Shown here in pieces: positions 7,486-15,167 of a stretch of DNA of 64,000 nucleotides. Source of the DNA: VAXT01 sp963774625 (GTDB lineage: Bacteria; Actinomycetota; Thermoleophilia; Gaiellales; Gaiellaceae); NCBI GenBank assembly GCA_963774625.1, contig CAVZFQ010000014.1, positions 62,001-126,000 on the forward strand, in the 5' to 3' direction. The notes under the pieces were generated by a model. The model saw only the letters and a program-made list of their open reading frames with translations, was not told the origin of the DNA and made no database searches. Positions within the stretch are counted from its first letter, which is position 1; each line of letters begins with the position of its first letter. Both the position numbers and the translations under genes were made by a program.

Positions 7486-8117
7486 CCGACACCTGGTCGG
7501 AGCGCGCGGACATGTATCGCGAGAGCGAGGCTCATCGCGAGGGCGAGGATCTCGACGTGATCGTCGAGTGGGCCGAGGGCAAGAACGCCCTCGACGTCGC
7601 GACCGGGGGCGGCCATGTCGCCCGGCGGCTGAGCGAGGCGGGTTTCGATGTGACGACTCTCGACCCCGCGCCCGGCATGGGTGCGACCGCGGTCGCGCCG
7701 GCTGAGGACATCCCATTCGCTCCCGACAGCTTCGACGTCGTTGCCTGCCGGGTGGCCGCGCATCATTTCGACGACGTCGCGATGGCTGTCAGCGAGATGG
7801 CTCGGGTCAGCCGAAGCCTCGTCCTCGTGGCCGACAACCTCTTTCTCGGCGAGACCGTCGAGGAGGCGGAGAAGCTCCGCGACCCGACCCACGTTCGCTG
7901 TTACACCGAGGACGAGTGGCGTGAGCTGTTCGCGGGCGCGGGCCTCACCGTCGAGGCTGTGCGCAGCTTCGAGAAGCGGATCGAGCTCGAGCCGTGGCTC
8001 ACGCGAGCCGGCTGCGAAGGTGACGAAGCCAGGCGCGTGCGGGAGCTCCTGGGGGACCGGATCGAGGGCGACCACGTCGTGCTGACGCGCGGTGCCTTCA
8101 AAGGCAGGAAGACCTAG
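7482..8117 (+). CDS. class I SAM methyltransferase within sucCD
   Basis: A 211-residue Methyltransf_11/UbiE-like enzyme. The SAM-binding motif I is ALDVATGGGHVARRL (near residue 37), the acidic loop at the end of strand 2 is TTLDPAPGM, and post-motif FDVVACRVAAHHFDDV matches the family's HH(F)-type core. Substrate is unknown. It starts with GTG overlapping the sucC stop by 4 bases and its TAG shares one base with the sucD GTG, so all three are translated as one unit. Insertion of a methyltransferase between the two subunits of one enzyme is not the usual arrangement. It could modify the ligase, a quinone or an unrelated substrate. Confidence 0.85.
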   Translation: MTDTWSERADMYRESEAHREGEDLDVIVEWAEGKNALDVATGGGHVARRLSEAGFDVTTLDPAPGMGATAVAPAEDIPFAPDSFDVVACRVAAHHFDDVAMAVSEMARVSRSLVLVADNLFLGETVEEAEKLRDPTHVRCYTEDEWRELFAGAGLTVEAVRSFEKRIELEPWLTRAGCEGDEARRVRELLGDRIEGDHVVLTRGAFKGRKT

Positions 8118-8995
8118 TGGCCATCATCGTCGATCAGGACACGCTCCTGGTCGTGCAGGGGTTGACCGGTAGCGAAGGGTCCTTCCACGGCGTTCGCAAC
8201 CGGGATTACGGCACGAAGGTCGTCGCGGGGGTGACACCCGGGAAGGGCGGACAGGACGTCCAGGGCATCCCGGTCTTCGACACGATGGCCGACGCGGTTG
8301 CGGAGACGGGCGCGAACACGTCGATGGTCTTCGTCCCCGCGCGCTTTGCGACCGATGCCATCTACGAGGCCGTCGACGCCGGCGTCGGCACCGTGGTCTG
8401 CATCGCCGAGGGACTGCCGGCCCACGAGATGCTCCGTGTTTACAACTACATCGGTCCGCGCGGCGTCACGTTGCTCGGCCCCAACTGCCCAGGGGCTCTC
8501 TCGCCGGGCAAGGCGAACGTGGGGATCATCCCGGCGGAAATCTTCAAGGAGGGCGCGATCGGCCTCGTCAGCCGCTCGGGCACGCTCACGTACCAGATCG
8601 GGCACGAACTGGCCCAGCGCGGGCTCGGCAACTCGACCATCGTCGGCATCGGCGGTGACCCGGTCGTCGGGTCGTCGTTCATCGACGTGCTGCGTCGCTT
8701 CGAAGCCGACGACGAGACCGAGGTGATCGTCATGGTGGGCGAGATCGGCGGTGACGAGGAGGAGAAGGCTGCCCGGTTCATCGAGGCCGAGATGTCGAAG
8801 CCGGTGCTGGCCTACATCGCCGGCTTCACCGCGCCGCCGGGCAAGACCATGGGCCACGCAGGCGCGATCATCTCCGGCTCGTCCGGAACGGCCACGGCCA
8901 AAAAGGACGCGCTGGAGGCCGCAGGCGTCCGGGTCGGCACGACGCCGACCGAAGTCGCTGAGCTCGCGGCCGAGACCGCGGGCGCCCGCGCCTAG
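8117..8995 (+). CDS. sucD: succinyl-CoA ligase, alpha subunit
   Basis: A 292-residue alpha subunit. It has the CoA-binding Rossmann fold (VQGLTGSEGSFH, then VTPGKGGQ), the SRSGTLTYQ loop, and the phosphohistidine segment GKTMGHAGAIISGSSGTA, in which the central His carries the phosphoryl group. Length matches the family. It pairs with the beta subunit at 6343-7485, separated only by the methyltransferase gene. The GTG start overlaps that gene's stop by one base. Its own stop is followed at once by a convergent 45-residue membrane peptide gene (8992-9129). Confidence 0.95.
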   Translation: MAIIVDQDTLLVVQGLTGSEGSFHGVRNRDYGTKVVAGVTPGKGGQDVQGIPVFDTMADAVAETGANTSMVFVPARFATDAIYEAVDAGVGTVVCIAEGLPAHEMLRVYNYIGPRGVTLLGPNCPGALSPGKANVGIIPAEIFKEGAIGLVSRSGTLTYQIGHELAQRGLGNSTIVGIGGDPVVGSSFIDVLRRFEADDETEVIVMVGEIGGDEEEKAARFIEAEMSKPVLAYIAGFTAPPGKTMGHAGAIISGSSGTATAKKDALEAAGVRVGTTPTEVAELAAETAGARA

Positions 8996-9129
8996 CGGGT
9001 CGTCGTCGTCTCCACCCGGGTCCTGGCCGGCTCGTCGTCGTTCGTTGCGACGATCGCCAGCACGGCGCCGAGTGTGGAGAAGACGATCAGCGCGGCCAGG
9101 ACTGCGAGCAAGACGCGCGTCGTCGTCAC
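8992..9129 (-). CDS. 45-residue single-pass membrane peptide
   Basis: A small gene whose GTG overlaps the stop of the secreted-protein gene upstream (GTGA), so it is translationally coupled to it. The product is TTTRVLLAVLAALIVF followed by more apolar residues (one membrane helix, residues 5-28), and then a charged tail ending in a Thr/Arg repeat (RVETTTTR). The last 4 bases overlap the convergent sucD stop. No family is recognised. Pairing with a secreted Trp/His-rich protein suggests a membrane partner or anchor, but that is inference. Confidence 0.6.
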   Translation of the reverse strand: MTTTRVLLAVLAALIVFSTLGAVLAIVATNDDEPARTRVETTTTR

Positions 9130-9602
9130 GGGCCGACTATCCCATTTGAGCCGTAGAGCGTGATGTAGCGGTCGTCGTTGAAGTAGCTCGTCCATCCGCC
9201 GAAGTTGAACGAGAAGCGCGCCTGGGCATGGAACCGGATTCCGGCGCAGCCGATGCAGCCGCCGACGTGCCACCGGCTGACGCCGTTCGGGCCGTACAGG
9301 CCACTCGTCGTCTGGTAATGCCAGGACGGGTCCGCGTACGTGACGACGGAGCCGTTCCCGCACCAGTGCGGGTTGAAGTAGTGGTGCCAGGTCGATCCGG
9401 TCCAGTGACTGTTCCAGGCCTCGACGTAGGCGCGCCAGCAGCCCGGGTAACCGCCTCCGTCCTCGATGGGCGGCTCGCGGTCGGCCAGCCCACCCTGCTC
9501 GCGGGTCAGCGGCTCCACCTCGACCGTTGCCGCCGCCGCAGGGCCCGCCACGGCCAGCGTGAGTGCCGCGAGCGCAGCGCCGATGAGATGTCGTGTCTTC
9601 AT
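9126..9602 (-). CDS. secreted Trp/His/Cys-containing protein, unknown
   Basis: A 158-residue exported protein with a clear signal peptide (KTRHLIGAALAALTLAVAGP, cleavage near AAAA-TVE) and a strong AAGGAGGT ribosome binding site. The mature part is rich in Trp, Tyr, His and Gly and has four cysteines (GYPGCWRAY, NPHWCGNGS, GGCIGCAG), which could form two disulfides. The pattern WNSHWTGSTWHHYFNPHW suggests a compact beta-rich extracellular domain. I do not recognise a family. It forms a two-gene operon with the coupled 45-residue membrane peptide. The aminotransferase gene is divergent, 110 bases away. Confidence 0.65.
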   Translation of the reverse strand: MKTRHLIGAALAALTLAVAGPAAAATVEVEPLTREQGGLADREPPIEDGGGYPGCWRAYVEAWNSHWTGSTWHHYFNPHWCGNGSVVTYADPSWHYQTTSGLYGPNGVSRWHVGGCIGCAGIRFHAQARFSFNFGGWTSYFNDDRYITLYGSNGIVGP

Positions 9603-9697
9603 CGCAGAGACCTCCTTCTTCGAGTTCTCTGTTTTCTACCAAGGCAACAGAAACAGGATCGTGCCATCCCCGTGACGACTCCATCCGGCTTCGTTCC

Positions 9698-9703
9698 TAG
9701 AGT
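9698..9703 (+). promoter_or_regulatory. TAGAGT -10 box, leaderless start
   Basis: TAGAGT ends 8 bases before the ATG of the aminotransferase gene, and no Shine-Dalgarno lies between. The same hexamer precedes sucC. This spacing fits transcription starting at or next to the start codon. No convincing -35 was found at 16-18 bases. Confidence 0.4.
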
Positions 9704-9711
9704 CCGGCCAG

Positions 9712-10806
9712 ATGGAGACCATCTCGTTCGCCCGCGGGATTCCCGCGTCCGAATGCCTGCCTAGCGCGGACCTCGCCGATTGCGCGCGCGCCGCCATCGA
9801 GCGAGACGGCTCCACGGTGTTGAACTACGGCCCCGGCGGCGGCTACGAGCCGCTGCGCGGATGGCTCGCCGAGCGGCATCGAGTCGGGCCGGAGCGCGTC
9901 GTCATCACGAACGGATCGCTCCAGGGTTTCCTCTTTCTGGCGAACTGCCTGGCCGGGCGCGGCCCGGTGCTCGTCGAGGCGCCGACGTACGACCGCCCGC
10001 TGAAGCTGCTGCAAGCGATGGACGCGGAGGTCTTCGCAGTCCCTCTCGACGACGAGGGCCTGGATGTCGACTCGCTCGAGGTGATCCTCCGCGCAGGACT
10101 GCGGCCGTCCTTTCTGTACACGATCCCGACCTTTCAGAACCCAAGCGGGAGGACGCTGTCGAAGGCGCGGCGGCGCCGGCTGGTCCGGCTCGCGCGCCAA
10201 CATGACCTGCTGCTGATCGAAGACGACCCATACGGTCTAGTCCGCTTCGAAGGGCAGGCCCTTCCGACATTGTTCGAGCTGGACGGCGGCGCAAATGTCG
10301 TCTACGGCTCATCCTTCTCCAAGACGGTCGCTCCCGGCCTGCGCGTCGGGTATCTCGTCCTGCCACCCGGTCTCGCATCGGAGGTCGAGGCGGAAGCGAC
10401 GTCCACGTACATCACGCCCGCCTTGCTCCCGCAGGCGACAACGTACGAGTATCTGGAGCGCGGGCTGTTCGAAGAAAATCTCGCGCAGACGCGGGAGGCG
10501 CTGCAGGTCCGGCGCGACACGATGCTGGCCGCGCTCGCGCGCGAGCTCCCCGATGCTCGCTGGAGTACGCCAGAAGGTGGCTACTTCCTCTGGCTCGAGC
10601 TACCGGAGGGCGTCTGGACCGACCACGTAGCCGCTCGCGCACAGGCGGCCGGAGTCACATTCGTGCCGGGCTCGGACTTCTTCCTCGACGGAGGCGGTGA
10701 GGGCGCTCTGCGGCTCGCCTACAGCCTGGCTTCGCCGGCTGAAATCGACGAAGGCGTCACACGCCTCGCGTCGGCGATCGGCTGCAGCCTGCGCTCGGCT
10801 GCGTAG
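9712..10806 (+). CDS. PLP-dependent aminotransferase (LysN/2-aminoadipate type)
   Basis: A 364-residue fold-type I aminotransferase without the GntR DNA-binding domain of MocR regulators. Seen: substrate/PLP segment TNGSLQGFLFLANCL, the NPSG motif in TIPTFQNPSGRTLS, the PLP-phenol Asp/Tyr in IEDDPYGLVRFEG, and the Schiff-base Lys in GSSFSKTVAPGLRVGY. These match the 2-aminoadipate/kynurenine (AraT-PDH) group. The amino donor cannot be told from the sequence. It is transcribed alone, apparently leaderless, divergent from the secreted-protein operon. Confidence 0.85.
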   Translation: METISFARGIPASECLPSADLADCARAAIERDGSTVLNYGPGGGYEPLRGWLAERHRVGPERVVITNGSLQGFLFLANCLAGRGPVLVEAPTYDRPLKLLQAMDAEVFAVPLDDEGLDVDSLEVILRAGLRPSFLYTIPTFQNPSGRTLSKARRRRLVRLARQHDLLLIEDDPYGLVRFEGQALPTLFELDGGANVVYGSSFSKTVAPGLRVGYLVLPPGLASEVEAEATSTYITPALLPQATTYEYLERGLFEENLAQTREALQVRRDTMLAALARELPDARWSTPEGGYFLWLELPEGVWTDHVAARAQAAGVTFVPGSDFFLDGGGEGALRLAYSLASPAEIDEGVTRLASAIGCSLRSAA

Positions 10807-10813
10807 GGCCTAC

Positions 10814-10993
10814 TCAGGCGGCCGTGGCCGGTTCGTACGGCTGCGGGATGGGAACCAGACGGGCCTGACGCGGGGGAGAGAGGGCCCCACGGCCAACCGG
10901 ACGATAGGTCGGGCAGGGGGCTTCGGGGAGGGCGCACAGACCCGCCTGGCGGAAGTAGCAATTATCGCAGGATGCTTTGTTCTTTTTGCTCAT
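10814..10993 (-). CDS. 59-residue Cys-rich small protein
   Basis: A small soluble protein starting MSKKNKASCDNCYFRQAGLC. It has CxxC, then C and C (CALPEAPCPTYRP), a four-Cys arrangement that could bind Zn or an Fe-S cluster, and ends in a Pro-rich tail (RLVPIPQPYEP). I recall similar short CxxC proteins in related actinobacteria but cannot name the family. The start is the ATG at 10993; a sigma-70-like promoter (TTGCGT-17-CAATAT) lies 43-71 bases upstream. An upstream in-frame ATG would add unrelated sequence that includes a hairpin region. Confidence 0.6.
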   Translation of the reverse strand: MSKKNKASCDNCYFRQAGLCALPEAPCPTYRPVGRGALSPPRQARLVPIPQPYEPATAA

Positions 10994-11035
10994 GTTTCTA
11001 GGTGCTACTCCCGTCGCGATTCCCTGACCGACGCG

Positions 11036-11064
11036 ATATTGGGGGGCAGAGGTCACAAACGCAA
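11036..11064 (-). promoter_or_regulatory. sigma-70-like promoter of the Cys-rich gene
   Basis: Read on the minus strand: TTGCGT, 17 bases, CAATAT. It lies 43-71 bases upstream of the small gene's ATG at 10993, in a locally AT-richer intergenic stretch. Confidence 0.35.
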
Positions 11065-11068
11065 GAGT

Positions 11069-11100
11069 TGCCGGAAAGGAAAACTGAGCAATTTCCGGCA
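11069..11100. other. 9-bp perfect inverted repeat
   Basis: TGCCGGAAA (11069-11077) and TTTCCGGCA (11092-11100) flank a 14-base loop between the PDZ protease gene and the Cys-rich gene. There is no T-tract on either strand, so it may be an operator or a weak terminator of the protease gene. The arm sequence TTTCCGGCAG also occurs in the first codons of the citrate synthase gene (about 15729). Confidence 0.4.
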
Positions 11101-11129
11101 GGTTCAAATTTACCGAAAGTTCACGTTTC

Positions 11130-12134
11130 CTACGAACTGCTCTCCAGTGTTGCCAGTGCCTGCAACGCCTGTCGAAAACTGTTCACAGCGATCACCCGCA
11201 AGCCGCCTGCATGCCGCCGGGCCTCGCGTTCGTTATCCCCAGGCACCAGGAAGACATCCGCGCCGGCACGCCTGGCGCCGATCGTTTTCTGCTTGATTCC
11301 GCCGACAGGGCCCACGGAGCCGTCGAGTCGGAGCTCCCCGCTCGCGACAACCTTCCGGCCTCGGTCGACGTCTCGGCCCAACTCGTTGAGCACGTCGAGA
11401 GCAAAAGCGAGCCCGGCCGACGGGCCGCCGACTTCGCCGGTGTTGATGCGAACTCGAATCGGCAACTTCACGTCCGGCTCGTGGATGAGGACGCCGATGA
11501 AAGGACGGTCGGGTACGTCCGGGTTCTTCGTCGTGCGGACGGCGACGGTGAGCGTTCGATTCCCCCGTTTCACGCGTAGGCGGACGGTCTCACCCGGCCG
11601 CTTGCGGGCGATGAGCGCGCGGAACTCGTCGGGACTCCGCGCGTCGTGTCCGTCCACTGCCACGACGAGGTCTTTCGGTCGGAGCTTTCCTGCCGCGGGG
11701 AAGTTTTTGACCGTCGACTCGATCAACGCTCCTCGTGGCACGATCTGGATCCGGTACCCGAGGGAGCGAAGCGCGACCGCAGCCGCGTACTCCTGCGACT
11801 GTTTCATCGAGGCCAGCTCGGCCCGCCGGTGCTGCTCCTCGTTCTCACCCGGTGCACGCACCTGGGAGACGTCGACCAGGGTCGCGCCCTCGCGCAGCCC
11901 GGGAATCAGCTTCTCGGCGATCGTCGCCTGGCGAACGTCCACGGCGACGTAATAGATGCCCCCGCCGTTCGAATCGGGTCGCTCGCCCTCCACGTCGACG
12001 AGCGGGGCCACGGCGCGCGCCTTGTCGGGCAGGAAGATGTACTCGTCCGAAGGCGCGAAGTAGAGGATGGCGACAACGGCCAAGAGGATGAGCCCCGCAG
12101 CAACTAGTCGCGCGGGGGTGAGGAAGCGCGCCAC
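11130..12134 (-). CDS. PDZ/Lon-type S16 serine protease (YlbL family)
   Basis: A 334-residue membrane-anchored protease. The N-terminus is one membrane helix (LTPARLVAAGLILLAVVAI), a PDZ-like domain follows (about 120-215; KLRPKDLVVAVDGHDARSPD), and the C-terminal Lon protease domain carries the Ser-Lys dyad: Ser in GEVGGPSAGLAFAL and Lys in VGGIKQKTIGARRAGAD. Family members degrade membrane or exported proteins. The start is the GTG at 12134, giving the expected cytosolic stub before the helix. It lies just downstream of the SDR gene (46-base gap) on the same strand. Confidence 0.85.
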   Translation of the reverse strand: MARFLTPARLVAAGLILLAVVAILYFAPSDEYIFLPDKARAVAPLVDVEGERPDSNGGGIYYVAVDVRQATIAEKLIPGLREGATLVDVSQVRAPGENEEQHRRAELASMKQSQEYAAAVALRSLGYRIQIVPRGALIESTVKNFPAAGKLRPKDLVVAVDGHDARSPDEFRALIARKRPGETVRLRVKRGNRTLTVAVRTTKNPDVPDRPFIGVLIHEPDVKLPIRVRINTGEVGGPSAGLAFALDVLNELGRDVDRGRKVVASGELRLDGSVGPVGGIKQKTIGARRAGADVFLVPGDNEREARRHAGGLRVIAVNSFRQALQALATLESSS

Positions 12135-12180
12135 CTTCTCAGGATACGGAGAACGCTCCGCTCTGGTTCGCGGTTCGCGG

Positions 12181-12924
12181 TTACAGCAGCCCGCGTGTGA
12201 GGCCGCCGTCCACCGAGACCACCGAGCCGGTGACGTAGCCCCCCCGGTCGGACGCGAGGAAACACACGACGTCGGCAACTTCGCGAGTCCGGCCGAAGCG
12301 GCGGAGCGGGATGGCTGCCAGATCCTCGGGTTTCGGGCCCTCCGGGTAGACCTCGGCGAGCCTGGCGGTGTCGATGCGGCCCGGGGCGATCGAGTTGACC
12401 GTGATCCCGTCCGGCCCAACCTCGTGTGAGAGGGTCTTGGCCCAGCCCACGACTCCCGGGCGTACGGCGTTCGAGAGCGCGAGGTTCTCGATCGGCTCAC
12501 GCACAGAGCTGGAGGTGATGTTCACGACCCGTCCGTGCCCGCTGCGGCGCAGCTCGGGAAGGCAGAGGTTCGTGAGTCGCACAGCGGAGACCAGCAGGAG
12601 CGCGACCGCGCCCTCCAGTAGCTCGTCGTCGATCGCCTCCGCGCTCGTGCGCGGCGGGCCGCCGCCGTTGTTGACGAGGATGTCGATCCCGCCGAAGGCC
12701 GCGAGGGTGCGATCGACGAGGCGCTGGAGGTCGGCCGGGTTCGTCAGGTCGCCCCTGACGGCGAGCGCTCCGAGCCGCTCCGCTTCGCGCTCTAGGATCT
12801 CCCGGCGGCGGGCGAACATCGACACGTTCGCGCCTTCCTCGGCAAGCGCCTCCGCGATCGCGAGCCCGATCCCGGAGGAGGCTCCGCAGACGATTGCCGT
12901 CCTTCCCGAAAGTCCTAGATCCAT
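12181..12924 (-). CDS. SDR family oxidoreductase
   Basis: A 247-residue short-chain dehydrogenase/reductase. The NAD(P) loop is CGASSGIGLAIAEAL (residues about 13-27), the NNGG variant of the NNAG motif is present, and the C-terminal cap ends in SVVSVDGGLTRGLL. The active-site region reads ITSSSVREPIENLALSNAVR, so the usual YxxxK tyrosine/lysine is replaced (expected Tyr appears as Leu). This 'atypical' motif is seen in some SDRs annotated as 3-oxoacyl-ACP reductase-like and may change or abolish catalysis. Start ATG 12924. A short coupled reading frame (12915-13001) overlaps this start. Confidence 0.85.
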   Translation of the reverse strand: MDLGLSGRTAIVCGASSGIGLAIAEALAEEGANVSMFARRREILEREAERLGALAVRGDLTNPADLQRLVDRTLAAFGGIDILVNNGGGPPRTSAEAIDDELLEGAVALLLVSAVRLTNLCLPELRRSGHGRVVNITSSSVREPIENLALSNAVRPGVVGWAKTLSHEVGPDGITVNSIAPGRIDTARLAEVYPEGPKPEDLAAIPLRRFGRTREVADVVCFLASDRGGYVTGSVVSVDGGLTRGLL

Positions 12925-13001
12925 CCGAGCAGAATAGAAGGCCGCAGCCGGCGCGGCTCGGGCTCGTCGGGTGGCCGCTTGAAGAGCCCCTTTAATGGCA
13001 C
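12915..13001 (-). CDS. candidate 28-residue leader peptide
   Basis: A GTG-started short frame with a strong GGGGAGGAGG ribosome binding site 5 bases upstream. Its product is basic and Pro-rich (PLKGLFKRPPDEPEPRRLRP, then SILLGWI). Its TAG lies 9 bases inside the SDR gene's 5' end, so translating it would deliver ribosomes to the SDR ATG, which has no Shine-Dalgarno of its own. It may serve as a translational coupler or be a real small protein. No family is recognised. Confidence 0.4.
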   Translation of the reverse strand: MPLKGLFKRPPDEPEPRRLRPSILLGWI

Positions 13002-13087
13002 AGCCCACCTCCTCCCCGTCGCGATCGTACTGAGGAACCCCGCACGCCGCCGTCGCAGGACAGTGCCGGAAGCGGCACAGCCGGAAG

Positions 13088-14017
13088 CTACGAGCTGAGG
13101 ACCCCCACGACCTCGCGCACGGCGCTTGCGGAGGCCTCGAGAGCCGTCCGCTCATCGTCTGTGAGGTCGAGCTCGATGATCGCCTCGATGCCCTGCGTGC
13201 CCAGCTTCGCCGGCACGCCCATGTAGAGCCCGTCGATGCCGTACTCGCCCTCGAGGTACGCCGTGCACGGGAGCACCCGCTTCTCGTCGAGCATGATCGC
13301 GTCGACCATCTGCGCGGAGGCTGCTCCCGGGGCGTACCACGCGGACGTGCCGAGGAGCTCTACGACCTCGCCGCCGCCCTTCGCCGTTCGCTCCACCATC
13401 TCCGCGATGCGTTCCGCGGAAACGAGCTTCGTCAGGGGCACGCCGCCGACAGTCGTCGCCGAGACGACGGACACCATCTGGTCTCCGTGTCCGCCCAGGA
13501 CGACCGCCTGCACATCCTTGACCGACGCTCCCGTCTCCCAGGCGATGAACGCCCGGAAGCGCGCGGTGTCGAGAATCCCAGCCTGTCCGAACACGCGCTC
13601 TTTCGGGAAGCCGGACACGCTCTTGGCTACATGGCACATCGCGTCCAGAGGGTTGGAGACGACGATCAGGACGGAGTCGGGCGATTGCGCGACCACCTGC
13701 TCGGTGACGGAGCCGACGATCGACTCGTTCTTTGTCACCAGGTCGTCGCGTGACATCCCGGGCCCGCGCGGGAGGCCGGCTGTGATGACGACGACCTCCG
13801 AGCCCGCGGTCGGCTCGTAGGAGGTCGAGCCCGTCACGTTCGGCTCGTAGCCGAGAACGGCGCCGGCCTGGTTGATGTCGAGCGCCTTGCCCTCGGGGAG
13901 GCCTTCCTTGATGTCCACGACGACCACGTCGGCGTAATCGCGCCGCGCGAGCTCTTGCACGCACGTGGCGCCGACGTTCCCGGCTCCGACGACGGTGACC
14001 TTACGGCGTTCGCTCAT
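13088..14017 (-). CDS. mdh: malate dehydrogenase
   Basis: A 309-residue NAD-dependent malate dehydrogenase of the LDH-like group. NAD loop VVGAGNVGATCVQ, strand-2 acidic residue in VVDIKEG (NAD preference), substrate loop GLPRGPGMSRDDLVTKN with its two arginines, VVSNPLDAM, and the catalytic His in LGGHGDQMV. It oxidises malate to oxaloacetate. It shares one base with the upstream isocitrate dehydrogenase gene (icd stop/mdh start at 14017), so the order is icd-mdh in one operon. Length is normal. Confidence 0.95.
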   Translation of the reverse strand: MSERRKVTVVGAGNVGATCVQELARRDYADVVVVDIKEGLPEGKALDINQAGAVLGYEPNVTGSTSYEPTAGSEVVVITAGLPRGPGMSRDDLVTKNESIVGSVTEQVVAQSPDSVLIVVSNPLDAMCHVAKSVSGFPKERVFGQAGILDTARFRAFIAWETGASVKDVQAVVLGGHGDQMVSVVSATTVGGVPLTKLVSAERIAEMVERTAKGGGEVVELLGTSAWYAPGAASAQMVDAIMLDEKRVLPCTAYLEGEYGIDGLYMGVPAKLGTQGIEAIIELDLTDDERTALEASASAVREVVGVLSS

Positions 14018-15105
14018 CAGACCCGCACCCCCAGCTTCTCGATGATTGCGTCTGCGACGTCACTCGTCCCGACCGCGCTGGGGTCGTCGCGTGAAGGCTT
14101 CATGTCGTACGTCACGCTCTTGCCCTCGGCGATCACGTCCGCGATCGCGCCCTCGAGCCGGTCGGCGGCGTCTTCCTCCTCCAGATGGCGGAGCATCAGC
14201 ACGCCGGAGAGCATCATCGCCATCGGGTTGACCTTGTTCTGGCCGGCGTACTTCGGCGCCGACCCGTGTGTGGGCTCGAAAACCGCGGCCTCGGTCCCGA
14301 AGTTCCCGCCGGGCGCGAGGCCGAGGCCGCCGATGAGCCCGGCGGCGAGGTCGGAGACGATGTCGCCGTAGAGGTTCGGCAGCACGAGGACGTCGTACTC
14401 CTCGGGCCGCTGCACGAGCTGCATGCAGAGGTTGTCGACGATGCGGTCCTCGAACTCGATGTCCGAGTTCTGCTCGGCAACCTCACGGGAGATCTGCAGC
14501 CAGAGCCCGTCGGTGAACTTCATGATGTTCGCCTTGTGGACCGACGTCACCTTGCGGCGGCCGAGCCGACGCGCGTAGTCGAACGCAAACTCCAGGATCC
14601 GGCGCGTACCCTCGATGGAGATTGGCTTGATCGAGATGCCGGCCTCGTCGCGCAGCACACCGCCGCGCGCTCGGATCCACTCGGTGAGCTCGCGAGCTTC
14701 CTCGGAACCGACCTCGTATTCGATGCCCGCGTAGAGATCCTCGGTCGCCTCCCGCACGATCACGAGATCGACGTCCTCGTACCGTGAGCGAACGCCTCGG
14801 TAGCTCTTGCACGGCCGCACCTGGCCATAGAGATCGAGCCCTTTGCGGAGCGCGACGTTCACCGACCGGAACCCGACGCCCACCGGGGTCGTGATCGGCC
14901 CCTTGATCGCGACGCCGCTCTCTCTGATCGCGTCCAGAACGTGGTCGGGCAGCGGGTTCCCGCCGTGCTGATCCATGACGTCGCTGCCCGCGTGTTGCAC
15001 GTCCCAGTCGAACTCGACGCCGGTCGCCTCGAGCACGCGCCGAGTCGCCTCGGACAGCTCTGGACCGGTTCCGTCGCCCGGGATGAGAGTTACGCGGTGA
15101 GCCAT
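14017..15105 (-). CDS. icd: isocitrate dehydrogenase (NAD-type, IDH/IPMDH family)
   Basis: A 362-residue beta-decarboxylating dehydrogenase. N-terminal TLIPGDGTGPELSEATRRV, the substrate loop SVNVALRKGLDLYGQVRPCK whose Ser and Arg fit isocitrate rather than isopropylmalate, VIVREATEDLYAGIEY, the Lys/Tyr catalytic region KANIMKFTDGLW, and the metal Asp segment NLYGDIVSDLAAGL. It converts isocitrate to 2-oxoglutarate. Co-transcription with mdh and closeness to citrate synthase (15704) support isocitrate as the substrate. IPMDH or homoisocitrate dehydrogenase remain less likely alternatives. Confidence 0.9.
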   Translation of the reverse strand: MAHRVTLIPGDGTGPELSEATRRVLEATGVEFDWDVQHAGSDVMDQHGGNPLPDHVLDAIRESGVAIKGPITTPVGVGFRSVNVALRKGLDLYGQVRPCKSYRGVRSRYEDVDLVIVREATEDLYAGIEYEVGSEEARELTEWIRARGGVLRDEAGISIKPISIEGTRRILEFAFDYARRLGRRKVTSVHKANIMKFTDGLWLQISREVAEQNSDIEFEDRIVDNLCMQLVQRPEEYDVLVLPNLYGDIVSDLAAGLIGGLGLAPGGNFGTEAAVFEPTHGSAPKYAGQNKVNPMAMMLSGVLMLRHLEEEDAADRLEGAIADVIAEGKSVTYDMKPSRDDPSAVGTSDVADAIIEKLGVRV

Positions 15106-15167
15106 GCCGCGGCGATGCTACCGCCAGCGACTGCCCGGGAAGCGGTTCTCCTCGCGACGGCGACCGG

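Noticed and set aside
6274..7716. 480-codon frame antisense to sucC
   Set aside because: Arg/His/Asp-rich translation typical of the reverse of a GC-rich gene. sucC on the other strand is unambiguous.
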